Assembly (NCBI GenBank): GCA_030067835.1
Contig: CP092441.1
Span: 2,852,001-2,916,000, forward strand
Direction of reading: 5' to 3'
DNA length: 64,000 nt
DNA from: Chakrabartyella piscis
GTDB taxonomy: Bacteria; Bacillota; Clostridia; Lachnospirales; Anaerotignaceae
The notes beneath the pieces are model-generated. The model ran no database searches. It was not told the DNA's origin and worked only from the letters and a program-made list of their open reading frames with translations. Position numbers and translations under genes: made by a program. Within the stretch, counting starts at the first letter, position 1. Every line of letters begins with the position of its first letter. Shown here one piece after another: positions 1 to 7,900 of this stretch.

Positions 1-34
1 TACTTGGGTAAATATACATTTGCTTCATCTCCTA

Positions 35-868
35 TCATTTTTTAATCAGCCTAGTGACTGCCTGTGTGGAATACATCACGCTCATCATATTCACATTCAT
101 GCTGGTATCTAAGCCAAAGTTATTGGCAATTCGTGGCACTTCCGTTGCCGATAGCATAACTCCAATTCCCAACAACATATTTGCATTAAAGGTCACAAGT
201 CCAGCAATTAAAATGATGGTTTGTAGGAATGCTGTCATACAAAGAGCAATCACTTGTTTGCACCAATTGACAAATCCATCGCCATATCCTCGTGGCACAG
301 AAAACATATATAAACTGCCTACCCCCATTAAGATAATGAGTATGCCACCACGTTTTAAATTTGCGAAAAACACCTTAATTACCGCATATCCAATCATAAA
401 TGCCAGCACAATCTGAATGAATATCCCACCACTAATCAGTTGAAACGAGCCTGCAACCAATTCACCAATGGCACCATAATCATCTGGCGAGGAAGTCAAA
501 CTGGTCAAACCATAAATCAGTTCCCCAGAAAGATTCACCGAAAAGGTATATAATTCAATCGGAATTATTGTAAATAAACTGACTGCAAAAAATCCTTTTA
601 GGATGTTGAGTCCCAAATCTTGTATGGTATTTTTGCCCTTTTGTGCTTCGATTGCCATATCGAAAACTGCCACCACAATCCCCACAATGAACAAACACCA
701 AGCAAATTGATAAAAAAATAAGAGCAGACCTTGAATCCAATCCATCTCAAATAATTCTGCACCCATTAAATTCATCATGGTGAAAAACTCACCAAAAAAC
801 TCGATGATGCTCCCATAAATCCAATCGCAAAATTGATCTAGTACACCATCCACTGCCAAATCAAACAC
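35..868 (-). CDS. VirB6/TrbL-like conjugal transfer membrane protein (CD1112 family)
   Basis: A 277-residue polytopic membrane protein predicted to be part of the ICE mating channel, the role of VirB6/TrbL proteins in type IV secretion. The sequence shows an amphipathic N-terminus followed by about six hydrophobic segments and a conserved-looking C-terminal region ending in a short basic tail. I chose the GTG at 868 because GGAGGTGA lies five bases upstream; the open frame extends further but has no ribosome-binding site. The start overlaps the end of the methylase gene by 8 bases, which suggests translational coupling. The assignment to the CD1112 family is by recalled similarity and gene position, not by a search. 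Confidence 0.75.
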   Translation of the reverse strand: MFDLAVDGVLDQFCDWIYGSIIEFFGEFFTMMNLMGAELFEMDWIQGLLLFFYQFAWCLFIVGIVVAVFDMAIEAQKGKNTIQDLGLNILKGFFAVSLFTIIPIELYTFSVNLSGELIYGLTSLTSSPDDYGAIGELVAGSFQLISGGIFIQIVLAFMIGYAVIKVFFANLKRGGILIILMGVGSLYMFSVPRGYGDGFVNWCKQVIALCMTAFLQTIILIAGLVTFNANMLLGIGVMLSATEVPRIANNFGLDTSMNVNMMSVMYSTQAVTRLIKK

Positions 869-1917
869 ATATATCACCTCCACCCAGTGCCAACGCAATG
901 CCTTGCATGATGTATTCAGCACAAGGAATCGCAATGCTGTTGCCCAGTGCTTTATATCTTGGGGAATTGGCTGCACCATCAATGTTCGTCCAGTTATCTG
1001 GAAAACCTTGTAATCTCTCACATTCTAAAGGTGTCAATCTACGAACTAAATTTCTTGTAACTGCAAGATTTTCAGAACCACCACCATTGTTTCCACCTGT
1101 TGCACAAAGGGTACTAATTTCATCACCATATCCACCATAAGAACTTTGTCCAAACACCTGTTGGTGATCTACGATACATTTATTTGCACCCACATATTGG
1201 TTGTTTGGACCTTTGTCATCGGTGGCACAAATTGCACCAACCACATCTTGGTATGGCTCTGGTTTGTAAACCGAATGCACATCTGCGGTAGTTAAAGTGT
1301 ATGCAATATCACTTTGACAACCCAATCCATTGCCACCATTTTTCACATCTCTATTGATGGTGTTGGCTGCAATGCAATAGCTTTCTTGCACAATGGCAAG
1401 TCCTCCTTGAGATTTGTTTGGATTGGGATTTGCTGTATCTAAGGTATGAGATGTGTCTGTTTCATTTATGATGGCTTCGATTCCAAAAGCTATTGGTTCT
1501 GCAACAAATGGAGTATTATTTCCGCCTGTTCCATAGATGGCAGATATGGTTGGTGCTACATCAAGTGGCCCTGTGTACCTTGCATCCTTTGCATGATTTT
1601 CGTACAACTCTTGTTTGATAATCGGCAAATGACCACCCATACTGGCTCGCAAAGTTCCAACCATATCTTTGGTAACATTCATGCATTCACCACCTTGGTC
1701 GGACAAACAATACAGTGGTTCTTTCACAAATGTTTGCATCTGTATGTTCTGTGTTGCAAGCAAGGCACCAGACAATCCATCCAAGTCAATCCCCTCATTT
1801 CTTTGATTGATGTGGTAACTTTTGAATTCATCATCCACCATTTGCACCTCTGCCATTTGCCCTGATTGAATCAACAATGCATCTTTCAACTGCTTTGGCA
1901 ATTCCTTTCCTCTGCTT

Positions 1918-2343
1918 TCAGCTCTCCTTAAAATTCCCAAGCAAGCTGTCTTGCTCAAATAGTATTTTGGGTTGTTCAATACTTTTGGTAAACCAAAAGT
2001 CAAAACCTTCGGTTTTGCTCCGCCTTCTTGCGGATATGTGGAATGTCCTCCAAAATCTGCCACAAGAAACACTCGATTTCTTCTTTGGGGACACCCCAGT
2101 ACCCCGCATCCAATACTCGCCAAGCAACGCTGAATTTTCCTCCCAAAATGCACCCAGCAGATTTCCATACCCCTCCCTCAGGTCGAGGTATAAGTATGGT
2201 GCTGTCAGCAATTTTGCACGTTTCTTCCAAGACCGCCTTGAAATCTTCGCCACTTTGGGAGGAGAACACACCCATGACGTTTTCCCAGAGCATATATCTT
2301 GGTCGAATAAATTCAGCTGCATTTCCTCGTTTTTCATCTGCAT
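1918..2343 (-). other. Second protein-like reading frame overlapping the cytosine methylase
   Basis: An ATG-started frame, out of phase with the methylase, encodes MQLNLFDQDICSGKTS followed by APYLYLDLREGYGNLLG and ends its recognisable part at TGVSP near 2090. This resembles, from memory, the LNLFDQD family of clostridial ICE and phage proteins that accompany such methylases. The expected continuation (LWQILEDIPH) is then found in the methylase N-terminal frame, and the next block (KYYLSKTACLGILRRAE) in the methylase C-terminal frame. Both proteins thus appear to shift by the same step at the same place. Whether this frame is translated is unknown. Confidence 0.4.
1981..2034. repeat. Three adjacent perfect hairpins inside the methylase gene
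   Basis: Three back-to-back palindromes: ACTTTTGGT-AA-ACCAAAAGT (1981-2000), CAAAACC-TTC-GGTTTTG (2001-2017) and TCCGC-CTTCTT-GCGGA (2019-2034). They sit in about 65 bp that seems extra compared with the expected protein sequence, between the IPH and PKYYLS blocks. The surrounding frame stays open through the C-terminal part. Confidence 0.8.
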
Positions 2344-2682
2344 CCCTCATTTCTTTGATTATTCTTACTTGTTCCATAAATAGTCCTGAACGCTCCCCAG
2401 CTAAGCCTTTTCTGGCTCCCGCTAGGCTCAAATCTTGGCAAGGACTCCCGCCACAAACCAAGTCCACAGTCGGTATTTTTGCTCCATCCAGTTTTGTAAT
2501 ATCACCCAGATGCAACATATCTGGAAAGTGTACTTTCGTCACTTCCATTGGAAACTTTTCGATTTCCGATGCCCAAACAGGCTTGATTCTATTTCGTATG
2601 GCAGCAAGTGGAAAGCCACCAATCCCATCAAATAATGAACCCATTGTCATTTCTTTTTTGATACCACCACCTCCTTCACAAT

Positions 2683-2706
2683 AAAAAAGGAGAGTTTTCA
2701 CTCTCC
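2683..2706 (-). terminator. Rho-independent terminator after the ribbon-helix-helix gene
   Basis: On the minus strand a 6-bp stem GGAGAG/CTCTCC with a 6-base loop is followed by six T residues. It lies between the RHH-like gene and the methylase, only about 30 bases upstream of the methylase start codon. Confidence 0.75.
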
Positions 2707-2727
2707 AAGTTGTTTGTCTATTGATGT

Positions 2728-3045
2728 TTACATTGCTTCTATTTTATTTGTTTCATTGTGTTCTTCGTCCTCTAAGGCTTCTAAAATCAAGCCGATGATA
2801 AAGTCTTTTTGCTTCATTCCTGTTTTCTGCAAGTGGTCTTTGATTCTCTCGAATAGTTCTTCTGGGATTTGCAGTGCAAGGGTTCTGGTGTCTTTTGTCA
2901 TTGGCTTTGCCTCCTTCATTCGATAAAATTCTTCTAAGATTTCTGTTACATATTGGCTTGTTGTGATGCCTTTTTTCTCACGCTCATCACTGACTTTCTG
3001 GTGTAAGGCTATTGGAATCTGAGCACATAAGTTCTTGGTTTCCAT
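2728..3045 (-). CDS. Small protein with two ribbon-helix-helix-like repeats
   Basis: A 105-residue protein made of two similar units of about 40 residues, beginning NLCAQIPIALHQKV and TLALQIPEELFERI. Each has a short beta strand followed by two predicted helices, the pattern of Arc/MetJ type ribbon-helix-helix DNA-binding domains. A tandem RHH protein could bind DNA as a single-chain dimer, for example at the transfer origin or an ICE promoter; that role is inference. The start has AAAAGGAG nine bases upstream. It is the first leftward gene after the divergent cargo gene and has its own terminator. Confidence 0.6.
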   Translation of the reverse strand: METKNLCAQIPIALHQKVSDEREKKGITTSQYVTEILEEFYRMKEAKPMTKDTRTLALQIPEELFERIKDHLQKTGMKQKDFIIGLILEALEDEEHNETNKIEAM

Positions 3046-3222
3046 TTGGGTTCATCTCCTTTTCTGTTTTGTAAACACACAATACTCGAAGTTTGAAGTA
3101 TAAGCTATACCAATATGTAACAAAATCTAATTCTTTTTTACTCTAAGTATCATAATTTCACAAGATATGCTAAGATAGTATTAAAGAATAAATCATCTGA
3201 TTTTGAAAAGGAGATGTTTAAT

Positions 3223-3765
3223 ATGGATATCAAATCTATTGACTTGATACTGCAAAACCTTGAATCCGATCTACATAAATATGAATTTATTGTAAGCCAA
3301 GTTCATAACACAGATTTATCCTCAAATAAAGAATTCCAAAAAGCATTTAATGGTTTCTTCAAGATGCGACAACGCTCGCAAGAATTCTACACCCTTTATT
3401 TTTCTTTGTTTGAATCTTTAAAAACACAATCACCAGATTTTTCCACTATAATAAAAACATTATACAATGAAACAAATCGTGTCGAAGCATCTTTTTCTAG
3501 TAAAATGCTAGCGACTATTGATCCAACCTATCCCATATTAGATAAATTTGTTTTGCAAAATTTCGGTCTAAAACTGCCATATCCATCCGCTAAAAATAGA
3601 ATCGAAAAAACAATATCCGTATACGACGATATTATTAATCGTTATCAGTCTTTTATGGGGACAAGTGAGTGCACAGAATTACTCCAAAAATTTGATGCTC
3701 AATTTCCTAATTCAACCATAAGCGATATTAAGAAAATAGACTTTGTTTTATGGAAATTGCGATAA
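3223..3765 (+). CDS. Cargo protein of unknown function
   Basis: A 180-residue soluble, largely helical protein with no signal peptide or membrane segment. I start it at the ATG at 3223 because AAAAGGAG lies nine bases upstream; the ATG at 3214 abuts the ribosome-binding site. The blocks MLATIDPTYPILDKFVLQNFGLKLP (residues about 95-120) and a C-terminal DIKKIDFVLW are reminiscent of a widespread uncharacterised bacterial family, but I cannot name a function. It is one of only two rightward genes in the transfer region and is followed by a 21-bp copy of the DUF3852 gene end, which marks it as inserted cargo. Confidence 0.6.
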   Translation: MDIKSIDLILQNLESDLHKYEFIVSQVHNTDLSSNKEFQKAFNGFFKMRQRSQEFYTLYFSLFESLKTQSPDFSTIIKTLYNETNRVEASFSSKMLATIDPTYPILDKFVLQNFGLKLPYPSAKNRIEKTISVYDDIINRYQSFMGTSECTELLQKFDAQFPNSTISDIKKIDFVLWKLR

Positions 3766-3771
3766 TTTGCT

Positions 3772-3792
3772 AAATCCCTAAAACATCCCAAA
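3772..3792 (+). repeat. Copy 1 of a 21-bp repeat of the DUF3852 gene end
   Basis: This 21-bp sequence begins AAATCCCTAAAA and differs by one base from positions 4475-4495, which is the 3' end of the DUF3852 gene read on the plus strand. The two copies are direct repeats 703 bp apart and bracket the NTF2-like gene. Confidence 0.8.
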
Positions 3793-3918
3793 AGATACTT
3801 ATATTAGATTGGTATTTTACAAAAGAAACCCAATTGACAAGTTTCTATACATAACACTTCGTATATCTCCCACTGTTTTGGTGATACTGAACTATAAATA
3901 TAACTTTGGGAGGTATTT

Positions 3919-4395
3919 ATGAATACAGAGCAAACCATCAAATGGCTTTATGATAAAGCCTTAATTGAGCAAACCATTTTGAAATATGCAACAGCTGCTG
4001 ACCTACGTGATTGGGATTTGTTAAAATCCATCCTCTCCGATGAAGTCTACATCGACTTCACTACATCTGGAGGTCCTTCTATGACAGTGACAAATGACCA
4101 ATATATTGGACAAGTGACTTCTCTAATACCAGGGTTTAATGTTACACAACATCAGTTAACAAATTTTGTAATTGATATCAATGGTGACACTGCAAATACT
4201 GTAGTTTATATGCAAGCTGAACATTTTGTTCAGGAAGGCACAAGTGAAATCGGTCGAACTATTGGCGGATATTATACGCACAAACTGAAAAAAGAAAATG
4301 GCAATTGGAAAATATGCTCACTGAAACTAACTGCAACTTGGGGACGTGGAGATATGCGTGCTTTTGAGATTGCTAATAAACGTGCCAATTCATAA
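3919..4395 (+). CDS. SnoaL/NTF2-like fold protein
   Basis: A 158-residue protein with the pattern of the SnoaL-like branch of the NTF2 superfamily: an N-terminal helix ending KYATAADLRDWDLLKSIL, a DEVYIDF strand, and a C-terminal GGYYTHKLKKENGNWKI strand pair. This fold forms a cone-shaped pocket used by isomerases, dehydratases and non-enzymatic binding proteins, so the substrate cannot be predicted. Ribosome-binding site GGGAGG precedes the ATG by 5 bases. The gene lies between two direct repeats (3772-3792 and 4475-4495), so it appears to be a passenger acquired by the ICE rather than a transfer gene. Confidence 0.75.
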   Translation: MNTEQTIKWLYDKALIEQTILKYATAADLRDWDLLKSILSDEVYIDFTTSGGPSMTVTNDQYIGQVTSLIPGFNVTQHQLTNFVIDINGDTANTVVYMQAEHFVQEGTSEIGRTIGGYYTHKLKKENGNWKICSLKLTATWGRGDMRAFEIANKRANS

Positions 4396-4472
4396 TTCTA
4401 TGCCAAATACCAAATATCCATCTAATCATAAAACACACCTACAACATATTAAGTGCTGTGGGTTTTGTTCTA

Positions 4473-4814
4473 TCAAATCCCTAAAATATCCCAAATATAA
4501 AGCGGTGCTGTCAGGGCAAACATCAACCCAAAGAACAAAATAGCAAGTGGCATAAAGTCAAACTCACCATGTTTTTTGTAATCGAAATAACTTACTGCAA
4601 GTTTCACAAACAGCACAATCACCAGAATCATATCCACCACAGGGAAGATAACCTGATTGGTCACCTCTTTGATTTCCAGTGCTGCTGCTTTCCAAGTTTC
4701 CTCAATAGCGCCAGAAACATCTGCTGCATATACTTCATTTGCAAATAAAAAAATCAGTATTACAGCCAAAACAGCAACACCGAAATACAACATCATTCTT
4801 TTTTTCTTTGTCAT
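4473..4814 (-). CDS. DUF3852 family ICE membrane protein (VirB2/TrbC-like)
   Basis: A 113-residue protein with an N-terminal hydrophobic segment ending in a signal-peptidase-like NEVYAAD, then two transmembrane helices around VDMILVIVLFVKLAVSY and LAILFFGLMFALTAP. Length and layout match DUF3852 proteins of Tn1549-type elements, which resemble VirB2/TrbC pilin-like components of the mating channel. That role is inferred from topology and gene company. The last 21 bases of the gene are duplicated at 3772-3792, on the far side of the NTF2-like cargo gene. Confidence 0.7.
   Translation of the reverse strand: MTKKKRMMLYFGVAVLAVILIFLFANEVYAADVSGAIEETWKAAALEIKEVTNQVIFPVVDMILVIVLFVKLAVSYFDYKKHGEFDFMPLAILFFGLMFALTAPLYIWDILGI
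4475..4495 (+). repeat. Copy 2 of the 21-bp repeat, at the end of the DUF3852 gene
   Basis: It forms the 3' end of the leftward DUF3852 coding sequence. It matches 3772-3792 at 20 of 21 positions and lies 80 bases beyond the stop codon of the NTF2-like gene. Confidence 0.8.
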
Positions 4815-4905
4815 ATATTCACTACCTTTCTTTTAAAAAACTATGGAACCTCAAAATCTGAAGTCCCATAGCCATTTTTAAGTTATGCTATTCTTGTTTG
4901 ATTCA

Positions 4906-7900
4906 TCAATACCCTGTTTGGGGCAATGTTACATAGGTTGGATTGAGTCCAAATACAGTGGTGTTCCAGCTGGTTGTTCTGGATTCCCATTCATTTCCAT
5001 AACGTCCACCAACTTCTGCACGATTGATGATTTGATACCCACTAGGCATAGTTGGCAACACTTGACAAAATACACTAATGTTTTTTGTTTGGGCAAAGCC
5101 TGAGCCAACGCTGTCAAACTCAAAACGCACATCAGTTACATACTCGCCATTTTGCAAACCAAGCACATTGGAATGTAAGCTAAACTCATAATCATTTTCC
5201 GTCAGCAAGTTATCGGCAAGCACCATATAATCACGATAATTGGTTTTATAGGTGATTGTGTAGTACCCACGTTCATTGAATGTACCGGTTGTGATTTTGA
5301 GAATTCTTGTGGCATCTGTTGGGATTCTATCGTGGATATAGAAATCTTCTATGCTACCAGAAGAACCATTTTCCACACCATAAATTTCATAGTGAATGGT
5401 GCTAGATGGCATAATCTGAACTGGTCCTTTTTTCTGGATACTCAAATCCAAATCTATGCTACTGTTCAACACTTCAAAGCGAATGATATCTCCATTGTGT
5501 CTAATCTCTGCCAACAACATTGTATCATTCAGTGCATAGTATCTCGGTGCAGAAACCTCTTTGATGGTATAGACACCCACTGGCAAAAGTGAGGATGCTG
5601 CCACACCATCGCTATCAGATGTGATTTGATCCACCAAGTTTCCAGTGATGTTATAAATCTCAAACACTGCACCACTAAGGGATGAGCCTGCTGGCAAGCC
5701 TGTCAATTCGTTGTATTCTGAAGATCGTTTGGTAATTACAATCTGACCTGCTTGTGGTGTGTTTTCCCAAATGATTTCCGTAGTTTTTCCTTCCTTAACC
5801 CAGAAAGTTTTCACTTCATCATCACCAATATATCCTTCGGCTGCTTCAATTTCTCTTAGTTTATACTTGCCATCTTCCAAGGTTTTGTCCAGCCACACAT
5901 AACCTTCGTTATCGCTTTCGTATTCACCGATTGGATCATTGTCTGCATCATACAAAAGGAATTTCACACCGCCAATACCTTCTTTGGTTACGCTATCAAT
6001 CTTACGAATAAACAAGGAGGACATTGGTGTATTCTCCACTTCCACTGTTGTTCTCTGTCCGTCTATCATAGTGAATTCGATTGCAGTATCTTCGATTTTG
6101 TAGCCATCAGCTGCCTCTGTTTCTTTCAAGATATACTCACCAGATGCCAAGCCTTCTATGGTAATCAAACCATATTTATCCGTTGTGTAATATCCGATTT
6201 CTTCCCCATTAAGTTTAGTAATCAAGAACTCTACACCCTTAATGGGATCTCCTGTTTGACTATCAATTTTTTCAATGACAAGGTCAGAAAATGGTTCATT
6301 CAACACTTCCAAAACCGTTTCTTGTGTGCTTTTCACCTCAACTATCTTTAGTTCATTATCCAAATGATACCCAGTAGGTGCTTTCTGCTCTGTCACCTCA
6401 TAAAACCCATCTTCCAAATCTTCCACGAAGAAGGTACCATTGTAATCTGTTTTGTAATCGCCTACATATTCCCCATTCAGTTTTCGCACCTCAAACTCTG
6501 CATCTGCAAGGGGTTCTCTGGTTTCGCTATCCAGTTTAATGATTTTCAAACCACTTAAAGGTTGATTGGAAAAGGTCAACGTATAGGTTTTGCCATCTGT
6601 ACCAATGTCAATGGTTTTGGCTGTAGAATTGATGACATAGCCTGATGGTGCTTGGATTTCTGTCACCACATAGCTATCTGGTTTCAAGTTTGGAATCAAG
6701 ATTTCACCATTTTGATCTGTGGTATATTCCCCATTGCTGCTGCCTACAAGTGTCCCATCACCTGTTGTGACTTTGAACACTGCACCAGCCAAAGGTGTAC
6801 CATCGTTTTCATCCACCTTATTGATGAGAAGCGAACCATATGGATAGTTGGTAAAAGTCATCTCCACGATACTTGTACCATCAGCCTTTAACCATGCTTG
6901 TTGTTGGCTATTTTCTGATAATAGGTAGTTGGTTGGTGGATCAACTTCTTCCACGATATACGCACCAGCGGTCAAACCTGTCACCACAATAATCCCTGAA
7001 TTATCCGTGGTATATCGACCAATGATTGTGCCAGAATTGCCTGAAATATCTTCAGAAACTTGACGCAATTCAAAAACTGCACCAGCCAACATCTCAGATG
7101 TATTTGCATCCACTTTTTTGATGACAATGCTGTTCAAAGGATAGTTTGTCACACCACCTGTATAGTCATTTCCACTTGTAATGGTGGTGCTTGTGGTGGT
7201 ACTTGTAGATGTATCTTGACTATCATCACTTCCAGTTTCATCTAGGGTTAGGTAGGCATTTTCGCCCTCTGACAGATAGATGCGTGTTGTTGGATCGGAT
7301 GGCAAACTAAATCCTTGGGCTGGTATGGTTTCTGTCACAATATACCAACCAGTTGACACATTTTCAATGACGATTTTACCACTGGCATCTGTTTTATAAG
7401 TGCCTAGATTTTCAATGCCACCATCTGGATTTTCATATTGAATTTCAAAGACAGTGCCTGCAATGGGTTCGTTGGTCAATCCATTTATTTTTGTAATAAT
7501 CAGTGTGGGATTCTTTGTATTCTCAAAGACCAATGTCTTTGTTTTGCCCCATTCCAAAGCAATGTCTTTATACTGGGTATCCAAAATATAACCTGTTGGA
7601 GCAGAGATTTCTTCCACAGTGTACACTGCTTCGTCCAAATCCCTAATAACGATTGTACCTGTGCTATCGGTGATATATTCGCTGACGGTCATATCCTCTG
7701 TTTTGGTGACTTTGAAAGTTGCACCAGCCAAAGGTTCATTTGTCACAGCATCAATTTTCATAATCTGCAAGGATGGTCGCAAACGATTGGTAAACATGAC
7801 TTCCACCAACTGGTTGGGTTCCAAATACACATCTTTGCTCTCTGTTTCCAGCAAATATCCACTTGGTGCTGTTGTTTCTGTGATGGTATACCAACCTTCT

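Larger units (their letters stand above)
861..2650 (-). pseudogene. C5-cytosine DNA methyltransferase, frameshifted
   Basis: The N-terminal reading frame (2650-2000) carries the motifs of a phage/ICE type cytosine-5 methylase: SLFDGIGGF, the catalytic GGSPCQDLS loop and the ENV motif. At 2087-2090 a run of four C residues (minus strand) lacks one base, so the frame runs into KEEIECF instead of the expected QRRNRVFLVADFGG, which continues in the next frame down to 861. The second frame ends with the family C-terminus, RLTPLECERLQGFPDNW and RYKALGNSIA. One base would restore the join. A hairpin-rich insertion follows at about 1973-2037. The gene is therefore broken, or the assembly has a homopolymer error. 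ICE methylases usually protect the element from host restriction during transfer. Confidence 0.8.
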
